This document shows positions 23,572 to 34,751 of a stretch of 64,000 nt of DNA, piece by piece. The stretch comes from Limnanthes douglasii subsp. nivea. Its lineage: Eukaryota; Streptophyta; Magnoliopsida; Brassicales; Limnanthaceae. The stretch spans positions 337,317,215 through 337,381,214 of the forward strand of contig JAUPFV010000002.1 in NCBI GenBank assembly GCA_036936605.1, in the 5' to 3' direction. Position numbers and translations under genes: made by a program. The notes under the pieces are model-generated. The model did not search any database. It saw nothing but the letters and a program-made list of their open reading frames with translations, and was not told where the DNA came from. The first letter of the stretch is position 1, and each line of letters opens with the position of its first letter.

Positions 23572-25560
23572 TTATGCAACACCCTCAGATTTGTCTTCCT
23601 TAGCCTTGTTGTTGGTTATTTTGTATGTGTCTTTTTTAGGACTATCCTCAGGATCTTCTTGAGATTGACTTCCTTCAAAACTTTCCATTTCAGACTTACT
23701 ACTTGCAGACCCCGAAACCATATTCCAGTAAGAGCCAAGGTTCAAATCGAAAATGATTCATGAAAGCTAAGGACTAACTTAAATTTAATTCCAACGTCCC
23801 ATATATTGAGAGAATTTATGCCTTCATCAGCATAAACAAAAAACACATCCACTTTTTCCATTTAAGTTCGCTTCTTGAAAAAAACAAAATACTCAACAGA
23901 CTATTTATTATCCTCTTCAACTTTCCGGGTGGTAGCCAGATACTCGTCATGTTTTGAAATGAGAAGATAAAAATGAAGGGTATTTTCCTTCATAGTTTCG
24001 TTATGCTTTAGAGACTTTTATAGAATATCATATTCTAAGTCAACAATCTCAGTTTGGAAAGTGGATTTTTAGTCCACGAGCTAACAATCTCAGTCTGCAA
24101 AGTGAATTTTTATTTCACGAGCTCTTATTTAAATAGTTAGATCCAAATATTCATTTTAATAGGAAAGTGATCTTAAATCTGAGATGGCATGCGGTAGCTT
24201 GTCGAATCTTTCTCGAACCGGCATCTCTCTCTCTGCAAAGGGTCAAGTTGGACTTCTAGAGGCACGAAATCAACTACTTAGCTTCATGTAAATCATTTTT
24301 CTACTTTACCGCTTTTTCTATTATAAAAATCTGAGCAACAAGAGTGTACAGAGCCACAATAAAGGAATATATGATTGGTATTGGTATTCTCAGGGTTGAG
24401 TGCCTAAACCATACGTACGGACGAACTTGATTAGGGCAAAGGTCCAAACTCTTTGAAGTAATGAACAATATAAGGGTCTAAATGGAACCGCAGTCCCCAA
24501 TTCAAGGTATTCGGGTAGACCACATCGTCCCTCCCACTTTAAAGAATCGTATATTAACTGACTTCGGAGTTCCCCAACGCATTCAGATATTGGAATCTTC
24601 CGCCTCAAACTAATAATTATAATTAATTTCATACAATTCTATAAGGTATTGGTTGTCGACCTCGCGAAAGTTTCTCCTCAACACCTCAGATGTTTTATAA
24701 GGTACATCATCAACGATACCTCTCTTTTCATTGAGCTGCTAGTGTCCGACCTCAAGTTAGTTCAGGAATCTGCCTCCTCATCTAGTTCATCAACCAACTG
24801 CATTAGATTTTATTTTCTTGTTGATTGGGAGAACATCTCATTTTCTCCAAGTGTAATGAAGATTTATTTAAGAGAAATGTCTCTTTCGTGTCAGATTGGC
24901 CCATCAAAATAACGCGTTCAAGGTTTGTTTCGTTGTGAACAAGTAGGTCTCGAGGGGATGTTGTTTATTTTAAAAGGTTGAGGCGAAAGGTTTAAAGAAG
25001 ATGATGGACCAACCGATTTGGTTTGTTTTTTTCCTGATGCACTGCCTCTGTAATCAAACACTTGAACAATATAAATAAATTATTCATTTGTGATCCCGAA
25101 ACATTTTCTCGCATCGGTTTATTCATAAATTGACAACTAATCTAGAGCTTTGCTGATGAGAAACTTATAACTCTGAAGAGATTGGGTGGAAACAGAGAGC
25201 GAGACAAGATAATGATTTATGTCGGAATTACTTTTGCGACGTCGATCAAATTGGACACTGGGTTTTGCGGTGGCAAGACCACAAAAGTTTCATTCTCTCT
25301 ATCGATCGATTCAATAAGAAACGAGAATAATGAGAGATGGAATGATAAATTCATATAGGATATTTTGAAAGGCTAGTGAATACCTTTCGAAGGTCCAATA
25401 AAAACCTACGAGTATGATTGGAAAGGTGTTTTAATTGTCTATTTACGCCTCAACGGATATTTATGTTAGGAAGTGGAGTAATTTCTTCAACACATCTTCA
25501 CGCTTTATTATTAAGAGTCAAATGTGTTCGTGACATGTGGACATGAGTAAGACCACATTA
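23572..25560 (-). pseudogene. Decayed antisense ORF of the old Tat element, copy 1
   Basis: Minus-strand remnant related to the antisense ORF at 38880-41837. The C-terminus (stop at 23572-23574) reads YWNMVSGSASSKSEMES and then a Glu/Asp/Lys-rich tail, matching YWTMVDEGYTDISSSG and the acidic tail of the young protein. Near 24430-24500 a frame reads RFHLDPYIVHYFKEFG, matching RFPLDPEIVRYFHLV in the conserved domain (Pfam calls this family a putative gypsy-type transposon). A PISECVGELRSQLIYD block precedes it. It is convergent with the gag-pol remnant, the same layout as the young element. Frameshifts are frequent. Confidence 0.75.
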
Positions 25561-26337
25561 GATGTACAGTTCACGAGATTATTGGTTTCCACAACAATGA
25601 GATTCAAAATAAGGTTATCCGACCCGAACCGTTTTGGATCACAGGGTTAGTTTCAGTCCGGAGCAAGAGCACAAATATAATTTAAAGCAACGCCAACATT
25701 TGTCCTCCCGCAGAACCTTCACAAGGACAACGGGGACACTTTTAGGAAGTTTGGACTCTATCTGTCCAGTTCTAATAAGTCAATTGGCTACACACTAAAA
25801 TCAATTACATTTACGGAATATTTGCATATTATATATAATGTTTAGTTTCTCTTTGATTTTGTTCGGTTGTATTGGTGTTTGTTTTTACAAAATTGACCAT
25901 TGCGGCTTACAGCATGGTTGGTCGGCTTTTCTAATTTTGTGATGGTGCTCTGTCGTTTTGCTCTAAATCGTGGCATGATTATTATTTGCTTTTTCTTTCC
26001 TAAAATACATCTTATTATAGAATATATTTTTTTCCGACAGTACATGTTGTTCCCGTTTATCGATGCAAATTTTAATGTTATTTATAATTATTTATCGATT
26101 AAACTCTTTTTTTTTAATTTTTGTAAAAAAAATGTAATTATTATTTATTTTAATATTTGTACATAACCTTAAAACGACATGTATTTTGGGACAGAGTATT
26201 TTTTATCATTTTTTTAATATTTAACATGTTTGTTTGTTGATGGTGACTTTTTTGTGTATAAAAGCATTAAATAGAAACTAAGATAGAAACTTTTGCTATC
26301 TATTTTGCTTTAACTTTTCAAAATATTGTAATGCGTG
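25561..26337. other. Spacer with R1 fragment
   Basis: 25840-26337 matches the R1 module at 53640-53830 and more distantly 9200 and 19640 (TTAGTTTCTCTTTGATTTT, TGGTCGGCTTTTCTAATTT, GATGGTGCTCTGT). 26207-26245 (TTTTTATCATTTTTTTAA to ACATGTTTGTTTGTTGATGG) represents the uninterrupted version of the site filled by the Harbinger-like element at 53832. No gene is seen. Confidence 0.6.
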
Positions 26338-27270
26338 ATTTGTTATATCTAAGAAAGAAGCTTTTGATAGGAAAAAGGATCCGAAAAAAGGGATCTAGAT
26401 AATCATCTTAAGAAATTTAATAATTGTATGATGAATTATGACGATGCTCATAAATTGTTGTGTCGTGCTTTGTCTTAAACTTTTAAACACATTACTTTGA
26501 AATGGTACAACCACCTTCCTCGGGGTTTTATTAAGAATTTTTATATTGTCTAGACAACATTTAAGTGACCGTTTATGGGAAGTAAAGAGATGCGGGAGAA
26601 TATGGATACAATTATCCAGTGCAGACAATTAGTCGAAGAAAATATTAAAGATTATACCAAACATTTTGATATAATGAAGAACAATTTGTATGATTGTTAC
26701 GATAAAATATCTATTGCTTCTTTTAGACAGACTTTCTCACTAAATAATTAGCTGATGAAGTGAACCGGAAGAAAGATTTGAATTTTGGCACTTTTCTAGC
26801 CTAGGTTGAAGAAAAGATTAAATTAGAAGAATCTAAGAAGTTAAGGATAATTATCCTGCAAAAAAGGTTTTCAATAGCCATCCGCTCTGATTTATCAACA
26901 ACAAAAATTCCAAACTTTGATCCCCAAGTTGTGAGTGGTTTTCATCCGAAAGGCACTAATCAAATACCGCCTCAACCGAGGGTAAACCAACAGACTTAGG
27001 CTCAATAAAAAAGGCTTAGAGAGAATTAGTGGGTCTGACCTGATAATTTAGCAGAGCTAACTCCTAGTATTTGTAATAAAACGAAAATTTAATCTACCCA
27101 TGTTTACCGAAATCCATTACTCTTTATACTTTTTTATGTTGATGATTTAAGGGATGTAGTTAGACATCATGAGGAAGTCTTGGTAATTGGTACAAATATT
27201 GAAGGAAGTGAGATCTGAATGATGTTTTAAAGAAAGTTTCTTACATACTAAAGATAAAGGGCTTGACAAG
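26338..27270 (+). pseudogene. Old Tat-type gag remnant, copy 2
   Basis: Second copy of the gag core and protease start, same frames and mostly the same stops as copy 1 (DNHLKKFNN near 26398, LKWYNHLPRGF near 26500, MGSKEMREN near 26578). After FLHTKDKGLDKL at about 27265 it switches directly to the sequence found at 23413 in unit 1, so it lacks the integrase tail and the 30-bp repeats. Shared stop codons show that the region was duplicated after it had already decayed. Confidence 0.8.
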
Positions 27271-27428
27271 TTGGGAAAATCTGAAGACGTGACTTGAAAT
27301 GAAAAGATTATACGATAATTAAAGATGAACAAAGAAAGTAGCATTTATAAAATCTGTATTACAAAAATATTTTGTCCATACACGGACTTGCAATTCAAAA
27401 AGTTAACATTAGAAACACAAAAGAGAAA

Positions 27429-29420
27429 TTATTCAACACCCTCAGATTTGTCTTCCTTAGCCTTGTTGTTGGTTATTTTGAATGTGTCTTTTTTAGGACT
27501 GTCCTCAGGATCTTCTTGAGATTGACTTCCTTCGAAACTTTCCATTTCAGACTCACTACTTGCAGACCCCGAAACCATATTCCAGTAAGAGCCAAGGTTC
27601 AAATCGAAAATGATTCATGAAAGCTAAGGACTAACTTAAATTTAATTCCAACGTTCCATAGATTTAGAGAAGTTATGCATTCATCAGCATAAACAAAAAG
27701 CACATCCACTTTTTCCATTTAAGCTTGCTTCCTGAAAAAATAAAATACTCAACAGACTTTTTATTATCCTCTTCAACTTTCCTGGTGGTAGCGAGATACT
27801 CGTCATGTTTTGAAATGAGAAGATAAAAATGAAGGGTATTTTCCTTCATGGTTTCGTTATGCTTCAGAGTCTTTTATTAAAAATCATATTCTAAGTCAAC
27901 AATCTCAGTTTGGAAAGTGGACTTTTATTCCACAAGCTAACAATCTCAGTCTGGAAAGTGAATTTTTTATTTCATGAGCTCTTATTTCAACAGAATGATC
28001 CAAATATTCATTTTAATAGGAAAGTGATCTTTAATCTGAGATGGCATGCGGTAGCTTGTCGAATTTTTCTCGAACCGGCATCTCTCTCTCTCTGCAAAGG
28101 GTCGATTTGGACTTCTAGAGGCACGGAATCAACTACTTAGCTTCATGTAAATCATTTTTCTACTTTACCGCTTTTTTCTATTATAACAATCTGAGCAACA
28201 AGAGTGTACAGAGCCACAATAAAGAAATATGTGATTGGTATTGGTATTCTCAGGGTTGAGTGCCTAAACCATACGTACAGACAAACTTTATTAGGGCAAA
28301 GGTCCAAACTCTTTGAAGTAATGAACAATATAAGGGTTTAAAGGGAACCGCAGTCCCCAATTCAAGGTATTCGGGTAGACCACATCGTCCCTCCCACTTT
28401 AAAGAATCGTATATCAACTGACTTCGGAGTTCCCCAACGCATTCAGATATTGGAATCTTCCGCCTCCAACTAATAATTATAATTAATTTCATACAATTCT
28501 ATAAGGTATTGGTTGTCGACCTCGCGAAAGTTTCTCCTCAACACCTCAGATGTTTTATAAGGTACATCATCAACGATACCTCTCTTTTCACTTAAGCTGC
28601 TAGTGTCCGACCTCAAGTTAGTTCAGGCATCTGCCTCCTTATCTATTTCATCAACCAACTGCATCAGATTTTATTTTCTTGTTGATTGGGAGAACATCTC
28701 ATTTTCTCCATGTGTAATGCAGATTTATTTACGGGAAATGTGTCTTTGGTGTCAGATTGGGCCATTAAAATAACGCAGTCAACGTTTGTTTTGTTGTGAA
28801 CAAGTAGGTCTGGAGAGGAGGCTGTTTATTTTTGAAGGATGAGTCGAAAGGTTTAAAGAGACGATGGACCAACCGATTTAGTTTGTTTTTTTCCTAATGC
28901 ACTGCCTTGTAATCAAACACTTGAACAATATAAATAAGTTATTCATCTGTGATCCCAACAAATTTTCTCGCATCGACTTATGCATAAATTGACAACTGAT
29001 CTAGAGGTTTGCTGATGAGAAACTTATAACTCTGAAGAGATTGTGTGGAAACAGAGAGCGAGACAAGATAATGATTTATGTCGGAATTACTTTGCGACGT
29101 GGATCAAATTGGAAACTGGGTTTTGCGGTGGCAAGACCACAAAATTTTCACTCTCTCTATTGATCGAGTCAATAAGAAACGAGAATAATGAGAGATGGAA
29201 TGATAAATTCATATAGTATATTTTGAAATCCTAGCGAATACCTTTCGAAGGTCCAATAAAAACCTACGAACATGATTGGAAAGGTCTTTTAGTTGTCTTT
29301 TACGCCTCAACAGATATTTATGTTAGGAAGTGGAAAAAATTCTTCAACACATCTTCACACTTTATTATTAAGAGTCAAATGCGTTCGTGACATGTGGACA
29401 TGAGTAAGACCACATTAGAT
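27429..29420 (-). pseudogene. Decayed antisense ORF of the old Tat element, copy 2
   Basis: Minus-strand counterpart of 23572-25560 with the same landmarks (acidic tail ending at 27429-27431, PISECVGELRSQLIYD near 28470, the LDPYIVHYF-type region near 28350). It differs from copy 1 by scattered substitutions and small indels only. No product expected. Confidence 0.75.
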
Positions 29421-29590
29421 GTACAGTTCACGAGATTATTGGTTTCCACAGCAATGAGATTGAAAATGAGGTTATTCGACCCAAACCGTTTTGGATCACA
29501 TGGTTAGTTTCAGTCCGGAGCAAGAGCACAAATACAATTTAAAGCAACGCCAACGTTTGTCCTCCCGCCGAACCTTCACAAGGATAACGT

Positions 29591-29871
29591 CGGCTACTGA
29601 TAAGGGTAGGATTTATCTGACTCATATGTCAAATAAGTTTTATATTTGACCATATTTTCTTTGTAATATAAACCTAAAAATGTGTAACATTGAAGGTATT
29701 TTGTATAATAAGGAGTAAATATGTTTAATGAATAGCCAAGAATAGGCTAACCACGTAAACTCAAGGGTCCACCACTATTACTATATAAGAAAACATGTAT
29801 TTCGATAATCTTTTAGGATCATTTAAACTTAGTAATTTAGGTTCATACGGCCTTGGGTAATTCTTTTATAT
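29591..29871. other. LTR-like fragment left of the MULE
   Basis: 29608-29800 aligns with 20110-20370 (GATTTAT, then TGTAATATAAACCTAAAAATG, ATGTTTAATGAATAG and GGTCCACCACTATTACTATA, with differences). Its place just after an antisense-ORF remnant is where the 3' LTR of the old Tat family would be expected. Ends not defined; no ORF. Confidence 0.45.
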
Positions 29872-29880
29872 AATATCTAA

Positions 29881-29923
29881 GGGTATGGCTATATATACCC
29901 AAAACGAGTTTAAGTATACCCAA
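29881..29923 (+). repeat. MULE left terminal inverted repeat
   Basis: 43 bp, identical to the complement of 37690-37732 except for one G/A difference at position 25. Ends in AAGTATACCCAA. Confidence 0.95.
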
Positions 29924-30197
29924 AAACAACAGTTGACTTTGGATTGACTTTTTTTTGACATTTTTACCCTCCATCAGAAAATTAATATCAAAAATGCCAT
30001 TAAGTAAAAAAAAACTACTAAGTGTATCCTGAGTATACCCAATTCACCAAAAGTCCTATTTTGCTATGTATACCCAAACAAACACTCTTCTTTCCTGAAT
30101 TTACTATCCAAATAGTATAGTTTCTTAAAAATTTTGAAATCTAATTCAAACTTCTTAAGAAAATCAAGAACATTCAAACTAAAACGCAAAATCGATC

Positions 30198-33100
30198 ATG
30201 TCGGAAGCAGAATTAGGGATCAGCGTGGAGGAGTTGATGTCGCTGGAGAGAAGGAATGATGAATTTTCGCCGGAAAACGAGATTGAGTCGCCGGAGAAGG
30301 AGCCATGGTCGCCGGAACCGCCACCACCGTCGCCGGCGAAGGTATTGAATAACCCGGCTGGCCTAGCACCATCGGTTCCAGCACATGGAACCGATGGTGC
30401 GTAGGTGACGCAGCCGGTCGGTTCCCAGCCCCAGCACCACCGGTGCTGAGGCCAAGAACCGGTGGACCTGGGGCCTCAGTCCGCTCGGTTCTGAGGCCCC
30501 AGCACCACCGGTTCATGGCCTCGGCACCGGTGGTGCTGATGGCCTTGTCCGGCCGGTTCTGAGGCCTAGAACCAACGGTTTTAGGCCTCAGAACCTTGGA
30601 TTTGCGCATTTTTTTCGAAAAAAAGCTTGATTTTTTTTTGTTGTTAACTATACTTGAATGTTTATTGTGCCTTTTTGTTGTGTAACAGGGGACGGATGTC
30701 GCAAGTGGGACTGATGCACCTTCCGCTACCGATTATAGTCATTTGTTCTTCACTACCGAGTTCTACACACATGACGCGTTGGTGAAATGGGTTACGAAGA
30801 TCGGAAAACTTTATGGTATGGTTATCAACATAAGTCGGCGCGACAAAGTAAACAGCAGAAAAAACCCGAGAGTTTATTTCCAGTGTGAGAGGGGGGGGGA
30901 AATATATTCCAAGGGTTGCAGAAAAAGACCGCAAACGGAAGTCTACAGGAACGAAAAAGATTGGCTGCCCATTTGAGCTTCTCGGGTCAATGGTTGCCCC
31001 AGATCAATGGTTGCCCCAAATCTGGTGAAGACGATGGACAAATCATTACAGATTTGTTTTTTGCCCATCCTGTCAGTGTTGACCTTTTGCGCACATTTCC
31101 TATAGTTTTGATTATGGATAGTACATATAAAGTGATACGATATGGTATGCCATTTTTTGAGATAGTCGGTGTGACGTGTACTGGATTGACTTTCTGCGCG
31201 GCATTTGCCTTCATGTCGGGTGAGAAGTTAAACAACTTCAAATGGGTATTAGAGTGTTTGAAATCGTTGATTTCCGTTCATGGAATTGAAGAACCGCGGG
31301 TTATCCTAACCGACAGAGATTTAGCATTGATGAATGCTATAGGAGTGGTATTCCCAAAGACAACGCATATGCTATGTCGCTGGCACGTTAACCAAAATGT
31401 TGTAGGGCAAACAAGAGAGCACTTCCGCGAGAAAAGTGATCATAAAGAATTTGTTAGTGCTTGGCAGAAGATTGCGTATAGTAAATCAGAGATTGAATTC
31501 GATGCCGCCAGACGGGAGATGCTATTGAAGTACAAAGCTTACCCTAAAGCAATTGAATACACTGAAAAATCGTGGCTCGATAAGTACATGGACAAATTTG
31601 TTGTTTGGAAGACGAACAAAAACATGCATTTGGGACATTGCACAACAAACCGCGTCGAGAGTGCTCATTCTAACCTAAAGCGTTACATACGTACGAGCAA
31701 ATTAAACTTTGAGTTATTTTGGGGCAGGGTTCATTCGCTTGTTGAAATCCAACATGCTGCCATCAGGGCGTCGTTCGAGAAAAGTCGTTACATAGCACTG
31801 CATAAGTTCGCGGATAAACTGTTTGATGAGATTCGAGGCCAGGTTTCCCACGTGGCTTTAGAACTATTTTTCGAGGAAGTAGAGAAGGCCGAAGATACCA
31901 AGATGGTCGCTATTGAAGATGGGCCGGATGTTAAAGACACTGGCGAGTGTATATGCGCTGTAAAATCTACCCATGGTATACCTTGCTATCACCAGGTCCG
32001 CAAGTGGCGTGAAGGTGGAATGTCTGCCTCTCTAGATGCTTTTCACGTCCACTGGACAAGGTTAGAAATAATGCCTCGTACTTTCCGTACGACCATGGAA
32101 ATTCTCAAAGATGATCTGCTAAAGCTAGTTAACGATGTCATGGATACGAAAGATGAAAGCCGTATCAAACATATTTACAAGAAATGGTTTGAAGTTGTTT
32201 ACCCTGAAACATCGTCATTGCTAGAGCCATTGGAGAAGCAGAAACACCGAGGCCGCCCACAGGTGAAAAGAAAGTTAGTGGTTGATACATCATCCACTAA
32301 ACGGGACATGAGCGGATGGGAGTACCCGCTGAAAGAGGATGAAGCTAGTCATGACGCAGTCATGCAGTCTTTAAAACCAACAAAAGTTAAAAAGAGTAAA
32401 GCAGTTGGTAGTGAATCAACGATTCGGAAAGATGTGCCTAGAGTACCTCGTACTCGTACTCGTACCTCTTCCATTGCCTCGCTAGGTAGCAACATCGTTC
32501 AACCGTCCATTGATCGAGTCACAGAACTAGTACATGACCCGAAAGGTTTTTTGCGTTGGTTTCCGATTCACTTCAACCCTTTTATATCGGGTATTAATGA
32601 TGTTAAGCCAGATGGACATTGTGGATACAGAGCAGTTTCATTCGGGTTGTATGGTCATGAAGAAGGATGGCGAGGTGTTCGGAAGGCAATATACGATGAG
32701 CTAATGGAAAACTACGACACATACAGCAAGATTTATAACGGTAAAGAGGATTACCTGAAGGTTGCAGAAAGTATAAACTACTACGAGACACCAGCATCAC
32801 CCAAATATTGGATGACAATGCCTGAGATGGGTATTGCGATTGCAACCAAGTTCGAATGCATTGTTCATTTTGTGTCACTCGTAGGGAATCACAACTGTAG
32901 TCATACTTTTTTACCTCTGCGCGGTAAGCCTCCCATTATGGCCCAAAGACGTGAGATTGGGTTTGGATTCGTCGATACTAACCACTTTGTCAATGTAAGT
33001 CATTCGATATATGGTTATGTTTTTCCTCACCACTATATAACTCAATTGTTGATTCTAATTTAAGTACCTATGAAACAGTTATCAATTAAGCCCCTTTGCC

Positions 33101-33261
33101 CTTGCGCACGCATACATCCTACGTGGCAGAAGCTGAAGAGCGAAGAGGCTACGCATTGGGAGCTACCATTAGTTGGTCGCTGCCAGAAATATACGGAACT
33201 CGAAGGTAGAAAGCCAGTTAGTTCATTCCCAGAAGTAACTAATCTTGACGAGTTTGTTTAG
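30198..33261 (+). CDS. MURA-type transposase fused to OTU protease domain (frame-damaged)
   Basis: Three exons: 30198-30341, 30689-32994, 33079-33261. Introns are GT-AG and phase 0; the second is 84 bp with a consensus GTAAGT donor. Order: acidic/proline N-terminus, FAR1-like zinc region (IGCPFELLGS near 30970), then a 715-codon frame opening at 30916. In that frame the MULE catalytic triad is D68 (LIMDSTYK), D133 (LTDRD) and E248 (NRVESAHSNLK), with CRWH at 154-157. A SWIM-type zinc finger is at C345, C347, C357, H359, an AT-hook-like RGRP near 445, and an OTU domain from about 560 with D566, C569 and H690. The catalytic residues are therefore all present. Damage: a G8 run near 30891 and a 17-bp tandem duplication near 30989 shift the frame between the zinc region and the catalytic domain, and some residues there seem missing. 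It is probably not functional as it stands. Confidence 0.82.
30366..30595. repeat. Palindrome array 1, in intron 1 of the transposase gene
   Basis: GC-rich cluster of inverted repeats inside the first intron. Clearest: 30366-30380 pairs perfectly with 30386-30400 (15 bp, GCACCATCGGTTCCA, 5-nt loop), and GGTTCTGAGGCC near 30555 pairs with GGCCTCAGAACC near 30590 (12 bp). CACCACCGGTGCTG and ACCGGTGGTGCTG elements lie between. Contains the core ACCGATGGT shared with arrays 2 and 3. Confidence 0.85.
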
Positions 33262-33536
33262 TAGGTGTATGTGTTTCGTTCGGGTTTATTGTTTCAAACT
33301 CTTCTGTGTCTCTTGGTCGCTTTACGTCATTTGTGAGGATTTATGTTGTTTAGAACTTTGTTTTACTACATCGTTTCGGTTCTTTTGGTATTTTCTCTAT
33401 TATTGCATTTATTCATTCTGTGTACCGACTAATAACGATAAGCCAATAATCATTTCATAACTAAAATAAAACATCACAAACAAGCAAGAACAACATATTC
33501 TAAACATTAGTACATAACTTGATATATAACAGACAG

Positions 33537-33926
33537 TTAGTCGAAATCATAGCCTCCATTGTCGCTGAGAATACGCACTGTTTCCTCCTTTATGGCAATT
33601 TGAGAATGAACGTATTGTGCCATTTCGAACGACATATAGTCTGTGATCATTAGACCAAAGGAGTCGAACGCTTCATTCCTAACTTCTGGGGGCTCGTTAA
33701 ACACCAAGTACATCGGTCCACCAGTTATAGCCTTGTACCTAGTGGCTACCTCTTGACGAGTACGGGATCGAGGCATTTGTCTTGATGTAGACATTTCGCC
33801 GTACATGAAATACATCATACACAAAACTTCATCAAAGAACTCATCGGTATTATCGTCCGGCCGTTTGAACTTCACAGCTTTCGCAGCCTTGAGCAGATGA
33901 GCATCATCAAACACACTCCAACCCAT
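33537..33926 (-). CDS. Small MULE accessory protein, unrecognised
   Basis: A 129-residue single-exon frame on the minus strand. I chose the ATG at 33926 over the TTG at 33941. The protein starts MGWSVFDDAHLLKAAKAVKF, has an Arg/Ser-rich middle (PRSRTRQEVATRY) and ends with acidic SDNGGYDFD. I recognise no domain. The TATA-like box TATATAAG (33991-33998) is well placed 65-70 bp upstream of the start, and no intron is needed. It lies tail-to-tail with the transposase gene (275 bp gap) and follows the PMD gene in the same direction. The intact frame inside a structured element suggests a real product, perhaps analogous in position to a second Mutator gene, but there is no sequence evidence for that. 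Confidence 0.6.
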   Translation of the reverse strand: MGWSVFDDAHLLKAAKAVKFKRPDDNTDEFFDEVLCMMYFMYGEMSTSRQMPRSRTRQEVATRYKAITGGPMYLVFNEPPEVRNEAFDSFGLMITDYMSFEMAQYVHSQIAIKEETVRILSDNGGYDFD

Positions 33927-33990
33927 TAAGATGGACTTCAACTATGTTAAAAGGAGAGTTTTGTGTGTTTGGTGTTGTAAGGTATGCTTT

Positions 33991-33998
33991 CTTATATA
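33991..33998 (-). promoter_or_regulatory. TATA-like box of the small MULE gene
   Basis: Minus-strand TATATAAG, 65 bp upstream of the ATG at 33926, followed by a short pyrimidine/A-rich leader. Confidence 0.6.
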
Positions 33999-34097
33999 GA
34001 AGAATGAGAGTTTACATTGGCGGGAAATCTAGAGCGGGAAAAAAGAAAACGCGGGAAAAAAAACCGGGAAAAAAAATCCAAGACAAAATTGCGCACC

Positions 34098-34382
34098 ATA
34101 GGTATTGTCTTCTGTGTACCTATGGTGCACAGTCTGGTGTACCGATGGTACACCACACTGTGTACCGATGGTCCCATGCACCGGTCGGTACGTAACGTGC
34201 CGACCGGTGCATGGTACCATCGGTACACAGCCTAGTGTACCGCCGGTATACCACAATGTGTACCGATGGTACCATGTACCATCGGTACTCCCTCCTGTGT
34301 ACCCATGGTGCACGGGCTACAGTACCATGGGTACGCAGTAGTGTGCACCATAGGTACCACTGACTGCGTACCCATGGTGCAA
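34098..34382. repeat. Palindrome array 2, large imperfect inverted repeat
   Basis: Non-coding GC-rich DNA upstream of the small gene. A nested inverted repeat is centred near 34194 (ACGTAACGT). The inner 34 bp on each side (GTGTACCGATGGT... and its complement) pair with only two mismatches, and weaker pairing continues outward to about 34098 and 34290. A second hairpin follows, with ACCATGGGTACGCAGT near 34323 pairing perfectly with ACTGCGTACCCATGGT near 34364. Overlapping open frames on both strands here are artefacts of the palindromes. Contains several copies of ACCGATGGT. Confidence 0.88.
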
Positions 34383-34751
34383 TTTAACTTGTATTTTTTT
34401 AAAAAATATGTTTTCGGTGTTATGGGGTTTTTTTGACAAGTTTATATCCGAATGTTATTCTGTTTTGCTGTTATGGATTTTAAGTGAATTAATTACTATA
34501 ATAATTTTAGTTTTTGACGAATTTAATATGAAGTGGAGTACAAAAAATGTCGAATTACTAGTATATTGTTATGGTGTTTTCAAGTTATGGTATGACTTAT
34601 GTTAGATCAAGTTAAGTACAAAAACTCAATAAGAACGAAGGTAGAAAGCCGTAGATAGTAGAAGTCATAAGTCGTATTACAAAGTAGATGTCATAAGTCA
34701 TAATACAAAACAAGATAATGAAACAACTAAGAAGTCCACATGAATGAAAGA

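Larger units (their letters stand above)
21960..25724. repeat. Tandem segmental duplication, unit 1
   Basis: Aligns base by base with 26338-29590 from GATTTGTTATATCTAAGA at the left to CCTTCACAAGGA at the right. Unit 1 has about 500 bp (22913-23412) missing from unit 2. The units are separated by 25725-26337, which includes an R1 fragment. A 40-odd-bp doublet starting AACAATCTCAGT (near 24041 and 24084) is shared by both units (27899 and 27940). Confidence 0.9.
26338..29590. repeat. Tandem segmental duplication, unit 2
   Basis: Partner of 21960-25724. It ends at CCTTCACAAGGATAACG; beyond this point the two units differ. Confidence 0.9.

Noticed and set aside
30220..30609. A 129-codon minus-strand frame opposite MULE exon 1 and intron 1
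   Set aside because: Low-complexity Pro/Ala translation of array 1 and the antisense of exon 1; no start context or domain.
34029..34341. Overlapping open frames of 72-94 codons on both strands
   Set aside because: They are produced by palindrome array 2, which reads open in several frames on both strands; no domain or codon pattern supports a gene.
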